A stretch of DNA of 22,805 bases. Source: CAZDML01 sp964506645. Lineage in GTDB: Bacteria; Elusimicrobiota; Elusimicrobia; 2-01-FULL-59-12. Made by a program: the position numbers and the translations under genes. Under the pieces are notes generated by a model. It was given only the letters and a program-made list of their open reading frames with translations, did not search any database and was not told the origin of the DNA. The stretch spans positions 1 through 22,805 of the forward strand of contig CAZDML010000020.1 of NCBI GenBank assembly GCA_964506645.1. Direction: 5' to 3'. This document shows positions 6,989 through 15,260 of the stretch, piece by piece. The first letter of the stretch is position 1. The number at the start of each line of letters is the position of its first letter.

Positions 6989-9037
6989 ATCGCTAAACTT
7001 TTACATCGTCCCCTGGATCCTACCAGCCCGTCTGCCGCCGATTTTCTTAAAGGCGGATATCATCAACCCGGTTACGGCGTGCCTGCCGGCGCCTCGATTG
7101 ACGGCTCGTTTGCCTTAGGCGCCGAAGGAACGCAAGGCTACTACGTGGATGGCGGTAAAGCCGTCTTTGTAAGCGGGGTCGACACTTACCAGAAGTTCTT
7201 CCAGCGGCATCACGCCAAAGGCAAACCCATACGCCTGGTCATCAAAACCGGTATCGGCGGTCAACACACGCCATTTCAGGGGATTGCCGATGCCTTTAAT
7301 CAGGCAGCCCCCAAGGCCGGACTCATCCTGGGGGAATATGAACTGGGAAAAGATTTCGAAACCTCAATTACCCAACTGCTTAAAGCGCTGGGCGCCGGCT
7401 GGGATCAGCTCGCGGTAATTCCGAGCTCGAAATCCGGCTCGACCGATGAAACGATGCTCATTTTTGTTCAGATTTTTGCGGCCATGCTCCAGCATGCCTG
7501 CCCCTCAGGAGTGGATGGTAAAGCGTTTGCCGGAGCTGTGATGCAGGCACTGCATGACGTGAACTTCATTGATGGCAAAGAACGCCCAGGCGTCGATCTC
7601 TTTAAAGTGGATGCGGCACGACTGGGTGCTTCCAACCTGATCGACCTCATCGCGCAGCGGACGAAGCAAAGCCGCGACACGGTTAAAACAATTTTTGCCC
7701 AAGTTCTGGGACATATGGTGTTTGAAACCACGCCGCGTGCCAGCCAGAGCCGGCTCGCGGCCTTCCTCCAAAATTCCGGCCTTGCGGCCGAGCTTGGCGA
7801 TGAAGCTCCTGGCGTGGTCGACATGTTCGACAACGTCGGCGGGCGCTGGACGGGCGACCTGCATATCATGGCGATTCTCGGCTTCCACCATTTGGATGCC
7901 GGCGCCTACTGGGAGGCCCGTCGTAAAGGCATCGACCAGGTGCGTCAGGGCATTCATCCCGCCAACACCTTGGCCAAGCGGATTCTGCAGGATCACATCA
8001 CCGATATCGCGCTGGTCGTTCCCGAGATTCTTTTCTGGTTCGGAAAAGCCACGGAACAAAATTTCAACGAAAGTATCTGGCAGGAAGGCTTTGCCAATCT
8101 CATCACGATCAAAGAGAAACAATGGCCGCGCCAGGAAAAAAACTATAAAGGGAAGAAGGGCCGTCTCATTCTGCAGATGTCGGAACTGATCGGCGCCTTA
8201 CCAAAAACCAACCTTCAGGACTTGGCCCACGCCTATGCCGACCTCTTCACACTCTTCTACGGCATCACGAACAGCGTCGGCTGCGCTCTGATTGAGCGCG
8301 CCCTCGAAACAGCCGGACAATCGCCGGCGCAGGTGAATCTCAACGACCTGCAGCAGGCCGGCACAAAAATTGTTCAGGAGAATTTATTTTTACGGCAGCC
8401 CTACGTGGAATTGGGAAAGGGCCTTCTGGAATCGGAATTTAAACAGCTCCAGGACGCCGAACAGAAAAAAGCAGGTGCCATTGCCGATCGGGCCCGTTGT
8501 GTACTGGAAAAAGCAAAAGCCGGTGAACTACGAACCAACCTGGAAAACTATACCGGGCCCAAAGCTGTCCATTCGGGGGATGATTTAACGGCCGTCCTTC
8601 GCTTTATTCAATCGGCTTCCAAAGCCGAGGACCGCAAAGTCGTTCCCTTCCTTTATCTGGATGGCGAAAAATTTATTCAACTGCGCGACGTGCTGATTGA
8701 TCAGGGCGTGGAGTGGGTGATGCAGGGCACGGGCGACCAGCACATCAGCTATCAGCAGGTCCTGGCACAGCCCAAGCGTTTCTTGCCGCTGCTTATTTCC
8801 TTTATTTCTGAAAAACCGCTGCCCGGATTGCCCGCCATTGGGTTTGCCAAAGGGTATTTAGACCGCGTGAGCCCCGATGCGGTGCGCGACACGTTCGCCG
8901 AGAAGTCCTACTTAGCACTGACCGACCTCAAAGACGGCCGCGGGGCGGCCGGAGGGCGCGGATTCTTCCTGCGGATCTTGGACACACCCCCCACACGGGA
9001 ATGGGTCCAGGGCTCTTTTAAAAAAGCGTTCGCATGA
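6986..9037 (+). CDS. pgi: Glucose-6-phosphate isomerase, free-standing paralog of the C-terminal domain of the preceding gene
   Basis: This 683-residue protein would interconvert glucose-6-phosphate and fructose-6-phosphate in the cytoplasm. It carries the sugar-isomerase phosphate loop SSKSGSTDE (147-155), NVGGRW (283-288, the usual catalytic Arg), FNES (Glu362, likely catalytic base), VELGK, and GTGDQH (His586). It aligns along its whole length with residues about 1520-2190 of the upstream fusion protein, roughly 60 percent identical by eye and nearly identical around the GGRW region, so the two come from a duplication. It begins almost exactly where the homologous domain begins. VELGK comes before GDQH, the reverse of rabbit or E. 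coli enzymes but like the isomerase half of transaldolase-isomerase fusions. The next gene overlaps its stop by 4 bases. Whether both copies are active, or one is a scaffold, cannot be told from sequence. Confidence 0.88.
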   Translation: MIAKLLHRPLDPTSPSAADFLKGGYHQPGYGVPAGASIDGSFALGAEGTQGYYVDGGKAVFVSGVDTYQKFFQRHHAKGKPIRLVIKTGIGGQHTPFQGIADAFNQAAPKAGLILGEYELGKDFETSITQLLKALGAGWDQLAVIPSSKSGSTDETMLIFVQIFAAMLQHACPSGVDGKAFAGAVMQALHDVNFIDGKERPGVDLFKVDAARLGASNLIDLIAQRTKQSRDTVKTIFAQVLGHMVFETTPRASQSRLAAFLQNSGLAAELGDEAPGVVDMFDNVGGRWTGDLHIMAILGFHHLDAGAYWEARRKGIDQVRQGIHPANTLAKRILQDHITDIALVVPEILFWFGKATEQNFNESIWQEGFANLITIKEKQWPRQEKNYKGKKGRLILQMSELIGALPKTNLQDLAHAYADLFTLFYGITNSVGCALIERALETAGQSPAQVNLNDLQQAGTKIVQENLFLRQPYVELGKGLLESEFKQLQDAEQKKAGAIADRARCVLEKAKAGELRTNLENYTGPKAVHSGDDLTAVLRFIQSASKAEDRKVVPFLYLDGEKFIQLRDVLIDQGVEWVMQGTGDQHISYQQVLAQPKRFLPLLISFISEKPLPGLPAIGFAKGYLDRVSPDAVRDTFAEKSYLALTDLKDGRGAAGGRGFFLRILDTPPTREWVQGSFKKAFA

Positions 9038-9852
9038 AACACTGGCTCGGCGTGCTTCTCGCCGCTTGGGCCCTCACCTCCCCTGTGTTTGCCGAGGAAA
9101 CCCTCGCGCAATGGGCCGAATCTATCACCACTCACGACACGCAATACAAAATACTCCGCCTTCTCTATCCCGGTATTCCGTCGGCGTCTCAGGGTACGGC
9201 GGAATCCCCTTCGGATGGGGTTCTCTTTCCGAAAAATGAATCGGCTTCCGAATGGGTGGGTCTCAATTCTGAATATGTCTGGATGGCGGGCGAACCCGGG
9301 CGCACCCCGATGTTGCTGATCACCGTTCTCATTCGCAAATCCAAGGACAAAGCACCCTATGGTGCGACCAGCTATATTCTGCGCGGAACCGACCGACGGC
9401 CGATCGCAATTTCCGATGGGTTGGCGGGGCGAGAACATGTACGACTCTTGGAAGTCGCTTCGCTGAAAAAGACGTTTTTGATTTTAGAACGACTGTCCTT
9501 TACGAATCGCGGGGAAATCGCCAGCAAAACGGCGGAACTCTATACCATTGACTTGCAGCAGGGCGGTGCCGATGCGCTGCGTTCGGTATGGCGAAGCCGA
9601 CCGACGTTTCGATACTTTTATATTGGCTTTGCCGAACTGCACCCCGGAAGTCCGGAAGATCTCGTGATTAAAGTAGCCCCGCCGCGGGCGGAACCTGCCC
9701 AAGCGACCGCCCCCGATGTGTGGGGCAACACCTCCAACGGCGATTCCCTCCGCTACAACGCGTTTCGCTGGACCAACGACCGTTTCGAATTGGATGATAA
9801 CGTGTTTGATTCGCAACTGAGATCGCTGCCGGAAACGACCTGGCAGCAGTGA
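9034..9852 (+). CDS. Exported protein of unknown function
   Basis: Starts at ATG 9034, whose ATGA overlaps the pgi stop codon, so translation is probably coupled; there is no clear Shine-Dalgarno sequence. The 272-residue product begins with a typical signal peptide (hydrophobic core about residues 5-18, likely cut after Ala20, before EETLAQW). The rest is soluble, with no further membrane segment and no family I recognise. It contains alternating short hydrophobic stretches (LLITVLI, FLILERL, YIGFAELH) that suggest a beta-rich periplasmic domain. Its coupling to pgi may be for expression only; the sequence does not show a functional link. Confidence 0.75.
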   Translation: MKHWLGVLLAAWALTSPVFAEETLAQWAESITTHDTQYKILRLLYPGIPSASQGTAESPSDGVLFPKNESASEWVGLNSEYVWMAGEPGRTPMLLITVLIRKSKDKAPYGATSYILRGTDRRPIAISDGLAGREHVRLLEVASLKKTFLILERLSFTNRGEIASKTAELYTIDLQQGGADALRSVWRSRPTFRYFYIGFAELHPGSPEDLVIKVAPPRAEPAQATAPDVWGNTSNGDSLRYNAFRWTNDRFELDDNVFDSQLRSLPETTWQQ

Positions 9853-9853
9853 C

Positions 9854-9922
9854 AAGTGGCCGCGGGTCGCTAGCCTCTAAAGCCTTCCCGCTCACTTAGC
9901 ACGTGGGATGCCAATTTGGCAT
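9854..9922. repeat. Two inverted repeats between the exported-protein gene and the ORF6N gene
   Basis: AAGTG (9854-9858) plus GCGGG (9862-9866) can pair with CCCGC (9887-9891) plus CACTT (9893-9897), giving an interrupted stem-loop right after the stop codon of the exported-protein gene. A second, perfect dyad with 7-base arms, ATGCCAA T TTGGCAT, occupies 9908-9922, just past the 3' end of the minus-strand ORF6N gene. Neither is followed by a T-run directly, so they are not standard terminators. Confidence 0.55.
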
Positions 9923-9928
9923 TTCAAG

Positions 9929-10456
9929 TTATGGAAAATAACCAATTTTTCGCTTTTTTCTTTTCGGCAGCAGCATCAACTGCCGGATTACCCTGAATAG
10001 CTCTCGGATCTGATCATCATGACCCATCAACTTGTTTTCCAATTCTTCCAGTTTCTTCGCTAGCTCTGTTTGAGAGGCTAGCCACCGCCGCATGCCGACA
10101 AAAGCTCTGGCAATCTGAATACTGGCATGGACTGCAATGGGCGTCTTTAAGACAGCGGAAATCATGATAGCGCCAACTTCAGTAAACACACGAGGCTGAT
10201 AACGCCTCCCGCCTCGCCCTTCTTTTGAGGTTGCAATTTGCAACCTCAAAGATTCGGCCTCCTTCTGAGTCAACTGAAACATGAAGTCTTCGGGAAAACG
10301 ATCTTCATTCCTTTGTACTTGTTGATTCAGACGTTTGGTCGTGACACCATAAATACGAGCCAGGTCAACATCGAGCATTACTTTTTGTCCGCGAACAAAA
10401 TAGATTTTTTCCTGGATGTCATCGACAGTAATATGTGCGATCTGAAGTTCTTTCAT
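9929..10456 (-). CDS. ORF6N-domain DNA-binding protein
   Basis: The 175-residue product matches the ORF6N family, known from phage proteins (often with KilA-N or antirepressor domains) and from scattered bacterial copies. The domain spans about residues 10-105, with the helix-turn-helix-like segment LDVDLARIYGV followed by TKRLNQQVQRN, then RFPEDFMFQLT and GRGGRRYQPRVFTEVGA. Residues about 130-165 form a likely coiled coil, and the C-terminus is strongly basic (KRKKRK). I chose ATG 10456 because GGGAGG lies at a proper distance from it; the adjacent ATG at 10459 is too close, and a longer form would overlap the LRR gene. It is a lone gene between unrelated genes, with no integrase beside it, and its coding sequence carries a long palindrome. 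Acquisition by transfer is likely but not shown. Confidence 0.85.
   Translation of the reverse strand: MKELQIAHITVDDIQEKIYFVRGQKVMLDVDLARIYGVTTKRLNQQVQRNEDRFPEDFMFQLTQKEAESLRLQIATSKEGRGGRRYQPRVFTEVGAIMISAVLKTPIAVHASIQIARAFVGMRRWLASQTELAKKLEELENKLMGHDDQIRELFRVIRQLMLLPKRKKRKIGYFP
10224..10250. repeat. Perfect 27-base palindrome inside the ORF6N gene
   Basis: Two 13-base arms, TTTGAGGTTGCAA and TTGCAACCTCAAA, flank a single T at 10237. It lies in the codons for SLRLQIATSK of the ORF6N protein. Its centre, CAATTTG, is shared with the smaller dyad at 9908-9922 near the 3' end of the same gene. It could be an operator bound by the protein itself, a mobility-related signal, or chance within a conserved protein motif. 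Confidence 0.7.
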
Positions 10457-10559
10457 CATAGCCTCCCTCTTCCAATAAGCATGAATACTCGCCTTTCCAC
10501 CTTTAGAGACAAAAATGATTACTTTATTCATCAGATCAGCCGCGTGCCAGCAGCTAACG

Positions 10560-10574
10560 TATAATAACCCCATG
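10560..10574 (+). promoter_or_regulatory. -10 box directly upstream of the LRR gene (leaderless start)
   Basis: A perfect TATAAT (10560-10565) is followed by six bases (AACCCC) and the ATG at 10572. There is no Shine-Dalgarno sequence. With normal spacing, transcription would begin at or next to the A of the ATG. No convincing -35 box is visible. Confidence 0.65.
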
Positions 10575-11375
10575 CTTTTGATTTCGCGTCGCGCACTTCT
10601 ATGCCTAAGCTTGGCTGTCCTACCGATGCATGCCATGGCCAACCCGCTTAGCATTGCTCAGGAAATTTATATTCCGGATGTCGTGACCTCTGTTTTTGAA
10701 GTCCCTGCCGGTTACACTCTTTCCGATGCCCAGCTTGCTGATCTGGGCGCCAAGCTGAAGCGCCGCAAAATCCTCGGGCTATCGCTGGCTGGGCATAACG
10801 AAATTACGGACCGCAGTCTGTCGTTTTTAAAGGGCGTGCCGCTGAGCGAACTGAATCTGGATGGCACACAGGTCCACGGCGAAGGCCTCTCTGTTTTCAC
10901 CGGTTCACTGACAATGGCCAGATTTTCTGCCAAAAAGGCACCGCTCGAAAACGAAGCCATGGCAACCATCGCCACGTGGAAAAACCTCAAAACACTCAAC
11001 TTAAAAGAAACGCGGATTGATGATGCGGGGCTAAAACATCTTCAGGGACTGACCCAGCTCCAGGATCTGGATCTGTCCGATAACGATATTAAGGGTGATG
11101 CGTTTGCTCAGCTGCAGGGCCTCAAGCTTCTCAAAACACTGGATCTCAGCGGGACTCAGCTCATGGATAGAAATCTTGTCTACATTCGTAAATTTTCTGG
11201 ATTGCAGAAGCTCTATCTGGGGAACACCAAAATCTCAAACAGTGGCGTGGAAAAATTGCGCGGACTGCCTCAACTGAAGAATTTAAACGTTAACTGCACG
11301 GGCGTCACCAACGACGGACTCGCCCCCTTCTCCTACAACTCCAGCCTTCAAACCACCAACGTCTGCTCGGAGTAA
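10572..11375 (+). CDS. Exported leucine-rich-repeat protein
   Basis: The 267-residue product starts with a signal peptide (RR followed by a hydrophobic core, likely cut after AMA near residue 23). From about residue 80 on it is built from leucine-rich repeats of about 24 residues of the type LKTLNLKETRIDDAGLKHL, LQDLDLSDNDI, LKTLDLSGTQL, LQKLYLGNTKI and LKNLNVNCTGV. The asparagine and threonine pattern resembles the LRR class also found in eukaryotic F-box/AMN1 proteins and common in Planctomycetes. LRR proteins usually bind other proteins, so a role in envelope or extracellular contacts is inferred. I chose ATG 10572 rather than the in-frame ATG at 10515 because it gives a clean signal peptide and has TATAAT six bases upstream. 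A long hairpin follows the stop codon at once. Confidence 0.82.
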   Translation: MLLISRRALLCLSLAVLPMHAMANPLSIAQEIYIPDVVTSVFEVPAGYTLSDAQLADLGAKLKRRKILGLSLAGHNEITDRSLSFLKGVPLSELNLDGTQVHGEGLSVFTGSLTMARFSAKKAPLENEAMATIATWKNLKTLNLKETRIDDAGLKHLQGLTQLQDLDLSDNDIKGDAFAQLQGLKLLKTLDLSGTQLMDRNLVYIRKFSGLQKLYLGNTKISNSGVEKLRGLPQLKNLNVNCTGVTNDGLAPFSYNSSLQTTNVCSE

Positions 11376-11455
11376 GGACAGCCTAAGGGTTTCCTCGAGT
11401 TGCAGGATCTGCTGCGGTCAACTCTCCGGAAACTCCTTAGACTGTCCTTCCTTTT
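11376..11455 (+). terminator. Long stem-loop terminator after the LRR gene
   Basis: GGACAG-C-CTAAGG-G-TTTCC (from 11376, the base after the stop codon) pairs with GGAAA-C-TCCTTAG-A-CTGTCC (ending 11447) with one mismatch and one bulge. Inside it, GAGTTG (11397-11402) pairs with CAACTC (11419-11424), and CAG with CTG. A pyrimidine-rich run TTCCTTTT (11448-11455) follows. The stem is far longer than a usual terminator. Confidence 0.7.
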
Positions 11456-11462
11456 ACTCCCA

Positions 11463-11488
11463 CAAAAATATCCCAAAAGGATAAAAAT
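11463..11488 (-). terminator. Weak terminator for the Omp85 gene
   Basis: Read on the minus strand, a 5-base stem TATCC/GGATA (11483-11479 with 11473-11469) is followed by five T. It lies about 34 bases past the stop codon of the barrel gene and is the only terminator-like structure on that side. The stem is short and AT-rich. Confidence 0.35.
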
Positions 11489-11521
11489 CTGCCGAGCGCC
11501 ACTGCGCCTTCCTTCGCGACT

Positions 11522-13213
11522 CTAGAGCTGCTGAGGAACTCCAAAGAAACTGCCGTACGTGTTTCCCGCGCGACGGAACCCGGAACCAATGGAAAGCGAC
11601 AAAATAAGCCGGTCCTGCTGTTGAATCGGCCCGAGTGCATACGCCAAATCAATACGAACCACACTGCCTGATGAAGAACGCGTGAGCGCAATACGTAGAC
11701 CTACGCCCACATTGGTATGCATGTCACGTGCACGAAATGGCAGCCCCTGCGGCTGCACCTGGCCGCTGTCCACAAAAGCGACCCCGCCCAAATAAAACAA
11801 GTGGAACCACTCTCGCGGGTAAAACGTGCGCGTCTCGGCATTAAACAACATGCTTTTATTGCCCGTATACGACTGCACTTTATAGCCGCGCAAGCCCGTA
11901 TCGCCGCCCAACTGCAGAACGCCCGGCTGATCGGAATTTTGTGCATAGGCGCTTTCCGCATGCAGAACACCCAGGACAGGAATATCGGTTTCAAAGTGAG
12001 AGTAGACGTTGGCATTAACAAAATACAAGGTGTTGGCCATATTCCCACCCAACTGCAGCGGGGCGTCGAGTGCATAGCGACTGAGCAGGCCGTACGAAAA
12101 AAGACCAAAGCTTTCATCGCCAAGCTTATGACCAAACGCGTCATAGGCTTGAAACGGCACGGATCGGTCGGTCGACCCGATTTCACGTCCCGCATACCCC
12201 ACACCCAGCCCCGACAAATGCCCCAGGTTAATATCTTCCACGCGTTCCGCGCTTTCAATGTACGACTCTTTGATGTAGTTAGACTCGGTGCGAGTGAACA
12301 GAACATGGGGACCGGTAATCGTATTGTTGCGCGGCAGGCCGTTGGGAGCCGTTTGGGCTTCGCGCTGATAGAGGTCGGCGTAGTACTTGTAGTGAAATTC
12401 CACACGCTTTACATCTAAGGGATTGTTATTTAAACGCATACCGGCGAGGGAATCTAAGTCGTGATGGTCTTTCACATACCGGTTAATTTCGACGCCTTGG
12501 TTAGAGACAATCGTGCGGCCAATATTGTGATTCCAAAACACGCCGGCTGCGTAAGGGGTTTCTAATGAATAGAACGGCCGGGACAGGTTGATATGTTGCT
12601 GGTTGCCCGTCGGCGTATCAACCAACTGGGTGGAGAGCTTCGCACGCGAGCCAAATAACTGTGGATCGGCATACGAAATATCGTGGCTGTCCCCTTCGCT
12701 AGAATTATGTCGTAAAAAATAACCTACGCGTTTTCCATAGCCCAAGAGGTTTTCTTCAAGAAGCCCATATTCGGAATGGGTTTCCCCTCCCTCGCTACGG
12801 AAATTAATTTGCGGCTGAGTCGTCCAAGAATCTTTGGTTTTTACGTACCAGTCCACACCGCCGCCGGGGGCAGAGACTTCACGTATTTCAGCCCCGCGAA
12901 TAAAAGGGAGCGCACGAAGATTACGTTCTGATTCTTCTCGCAGCGTCGCTTTGCTGCGCTGACCGGGTTTCTGCAAGAGTTCACGACGGATAATATGGGC
13001 TTTGGTTCGAATATGGAGGACGTTGGCCCAGGTGAACGGCCACCGGTCTTCGCCTGGGACATGCGGATCGAACACGTTGCCTGGCTCAATGGTGATGGAG
13101 CGGATGACAGAATTGGGCGGCGGCTGGTCATCGTCATAATCCTCCGCACGCGCGTATCCCGTGCCCATGAGAAGACCAACAACCCCTGCCAGCAACAGCC
13201 ACGTCTTAGACAA
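11522..13213 (-). CDS. Omp85/BamA-TamA-type outer-membrane beta-barrel protein
   Basis: The 563-residue product has a signal peptide (likely cut after ARA near residue 23), one POTRA-like domain (about 37-112, beginning SVIRSITIEPGNVF and ending in the usual strand before WYVKTKD), and a C-terminal barrel of alternating aromatic and polar strands. GGDTGLRGY at about residues 435-443 matches the conserved LRGY/VRGF loop-6 motif of Omp85 proteins, and AFVDSGQV matches the following FxDxG-type motif. Canonical BamA has five POTRA domains and about 800 residues, so with one POTRA this is a short Omp85 relative, not the main BamA. The start is TTG 13213, preceded by AAAGGGGG at 4 bases. It follows the glycosyltransferase gene by 10 bases in one operon, which hints at export or placement of a glycan or lipid product. 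Confidence 0.85.
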   Translation of the reverse strand: MSKTWLLLAGVVGLLMGTGYARAEDYDDDQPPPNSVIRSITIEPGNVFDPHVPGEDRWPFTWANVLHIRTKAHIIRRELLQKPGQRSKATLREESERNLRALPFIRGAEIREVSAPGGGVDWYVKTKDSWTTQPQINFRSEGGETHSEYGLLEENLLGYGKRVGYFLRHNSSEGDSHDISYADPQLFGSRAKLSTQLVDTPTGNQQHINLSRPFYSLETPYAAGVFWNHNIGRTIVSNQGVEINRYVKDHHDLDSLAGMRLNNNPLDVKRVEFHYKYYADLYQREAQTAPNGLPRNNTITGPHVLFTRTESNYIKESYIESAERVEDINLGHLSGLGVGYAGREIGSTDRSVPFQAYDAFGHKLGDESFGLFSYGLLSRYALDAPLQLGGNMANTLYFVNANVYSHFETDIPVLGVLHAESAYAQNSDQPGVLQLGGDTGLRGYKVQSYTGNKSMLFNAETRTFYPREWFHLFYLGGVAFVDSGQVQPQGLPFRARDMHTNVGVGLRIALTRSSSGSVVRIDLAYALGPIQQQDRLILSLSIGSGFRRAGNTYGSFFGVPQQL

Positions 13214-13223
13214 AAAACCCCCT

Positions 13224-15260
13224 TTACGAAATCGTCAGCCGATCATCCCTCAGCGTAATGTGGTGGATGGAAATGGCTCCCGGAAAATCGGGTATCGGAT
13301 AAAGTGGCAGTATCTGACGCCGGGCTTTCCCAAGAATAAACGCAGGCAATGGCACATGCGCGACAGAAAGCGACTCAAGTACGGCGCTGGCCATCGGATA
13401 ACGGCCAGGAGAAAATTCGACGCGAGCCCGCGCCCGCACAGGGATTCCTCGAAAGCGAGCCGAAACGACCACGCCCCCATCTGTAAAATGAACCTCCGGA
13501 GACTCCAGTCCTTTCACATCACGCAGCCGGCGTTCAAACTCGCGCGCATCGATTTCAAGGGAAGGCTCCATCGCATCAAATCCGAGAAGCCCGAGCCGCG
13601 ATTCATCCCATAAACGGTAGAGATTGAAACGCGGTCGGCGCAGAACGAGTGTGATGTGTGGCACCGTAATCTGCACACTTTCCGGTCGACCTTCGCGAAG
13701 CTGATCGGGCGTCGCTTCGACGGTAACCTCTAGGGGACTCTCCACCCACCATTGCCGCAAGGCCTGCTGCAGCCGAGCCGCTAACGCAGCCGGGGTTAAA
13801 CCATCGATCTGATACTTAAGGTGCGCCTGACGGTGATACACATAGGCCACCGTTCCATCGGCCAGAGGGAAGTCCCCCACTTTCACATACAGCTCGTTAA
13901 ACGCCCGCGTTCCCGGTTTAAGCGCATTCCATTCCGCTAGAATTTTTCCGGTCTCCTGATCCTGCGGTCCGCTGCGGGTGACCAAATATTCGGCAAAGCT
14001 CGTATCCGAATCTCCCGCGGACACCGACTTCATCGCAATTCCTTCCTGACGCAACGACCATTTGAGCGAACGGGCAAAGAACCGCTCATTTTGTGCCATA
14101 ACGCTGGCGGAGATAAAGGGGAACGAGGGGTCGTGGTTTTTCGCCATAACACTGCCGATCGCATAGTGCTGCCAGTTTTCGCGGACGGGGCGGTCATAGC
14201 CCATAAGGTTCTGCGTCATTAAAAAAAGCCCCGCCACCGCAAGACTTCCATACCCCCAGCGCGGCGGTAAAACAAGGGTCCAGCCGCGCACCGCCAAGAG
14301 GGCCAAGGCTGGAAGGAACGGCAGACTATGACGCGGGTCCTTATTAATGATGAAACTCAAAATCAGATAGGCACCCAGTATCCAAGCGACGAGCAGGCCG
14401 ATCCCTTGTGTCTGTTTGCGTTGAGCGATAAGACACCCAAGCCCAAGAACCGAAAATAGGAGACTCCCGACGCCGATCTGATGCGGAAGGATACGCAGAT
14501 AAAATAGCCAGCCTCGCAGCGTATGCGGATCGACTCCCTCCCCGGTTTTTTCCCTCACAAGCCCGCCCGCCTTATCCAAAAAATTCACACTATTCCAGAA
14601 ATACCAGGGAAGACCGACCCCAAGAGCGACACCAAGGGCCATGATCAGGTGTTTTGTTTTTTGGGATTCCTGGCTGGTCAGATACGTCCACACGAGAGGA
14701 CCGATAATAAAAAATGTAAACGGCGGCTTAAAGAGAAGTCCGATGCCGGCGGAGACGCCCCACAGCAAGCTGTCGCGACGGTTGGAAAATCCCTGTGTGC
14801 GTGCGAGCAGCGCCACGCTAAGCGTCGTCCAGGAGAGAAGCGGAAAATCGGTCAGCGCTCGCCGCGTGACCCATTGCACATAGGCATATCCGATCACCAC
14901 AAGCGCTGCCAGAATGCCTTCCGCATCGGGCCGACCCTGGGCACGACAGAGCAGCACGCATCCCATAATCAGAATAAACAAATACGCCGTGTGCATGAGA
15001 GCCGCTTTGCATTCCGACGGGATTCCTGCGCTCAGCGCGGGAATAATGGAGAAGTGGTAAATGGGTGGATAAACATGCGCCCACTCATTGGTCAGCGGGA
15101 CGCCGTGAGCGACCCAATCCCGGTAGTCCATGGCCAATTGCATGTGTTTGGTTTCATCCAGAGAAGACGGTCGCGTATCGAGTCGATGCCACTGGGCAAT
15201 CGCACCCGCAAAAAGTGCTGCTAAAATACACGATGCAAAAATTAAACGCCGCGAAATCAT
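13224..15260 (-). CDS. ArnT/PMT-like GT-C glycosyltransferase with a C-terminal LmeA-like (DUF2993-like) domain
   Basis: The 678-residue product begins with a membrane helix followed by the DE motif (Asp35-Glu36, in SSLDETKHMQLA) that binds metal and phosphate in GT-C enzymes using polyprenyl-phosphate sugars. About ten hydrophobic segments extend to near residue 380, with NKDPRHSLPFLPALALLA typical of the last part of the ArnT/PMT_2 fold. A soluble segment follows, then a beta-rich domain (about 478-678) with VHFTDGGVVVSARFRGIPV and a repeat of hydrophobic strands, resembling DUF2993/LmeA lipid-binding proteins. The first domain would transfer a sugar to an envelope acceptor on the outer face of the inner membrane. 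The C-terminal call is tentative. TATACT lies six bases before the ATG, and a divergent promoter serves rsmG. Confidence 0.75.
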   Translation of the reverse strand: MISRRLIFASCILAALFAGAIAQWHRLDTRPSSLDETKHMQLAMDYRDWVAHGVPLTNEWAHVYPPIYHFSIIPALSAGIPSECKAALMHTAYLFILIMGCVLLCRAQGRPDAEGILAALVVIGYAYVQWVTRRALTDFPLLSWTTLSVALLARTQGFSNRRDSLLWGVSAGIGLLFKPPFTFFIIGPLVWTYLTSQESQKTKHLIMALGVALGVGLPWYFWNSVNFLDKAGGLVREKTGEGVDPHTLRGWLFYLRILPHQIGVGSLLFSVLGLGCLIAQRKQTQGIGLLVAWILGAYLILSFIINKDPRHSLPFLPALALLAVRGWTLVLPPRWGYGSLAVAGLFLMTQNLMGYDRPVRENWQHYAIGSVMAKNHDPSFPFISASVMAQNERFFARSLKWSLRQEGIAMKSVSAGDSDTSFAEYLVTRSGPQDQETGKILAEWNALKPGTRAFNELYVKVGDFPLADGTVAYVYHRQAHLKYQIDGLTPAALAARLQQALRQWWVESPLEVTVEATPDQLREGRPESVQITVPHITLVLRRPRFNLYRLWDESRLGLLGFDAMEPSLEIDAREFERRLRDVKGLESPEVHFTDGGVVVSARFRGIPVRARARVEFSPGRYPMASAVLESLSVAHVPLPAFILGKARRQILPLYPIPDFPGAISIHHITLRDDRLTIS

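Noticed and set aside
10515..10571. LRR gene start at ATG 10515
   Set aside because: The added residues contain no signal feature and cross TATAAT; ATG 10572 gives a clean signal peptide.
10457..10654. Longer ORF6N protein starting at 10654
   Set aside because: It would overlap the LRR gene and its promoter, while GGGAGG precedes ATG 10456, where family homology begins.
11717..12418. 233-codon open frame on the plus strand opposite the Omp85 gene
   Set aside because: It has no recognisable protein features and is explained by codon bias of the real gene on the other strand. The same holds for the 233-codon frame at 14523-15224.
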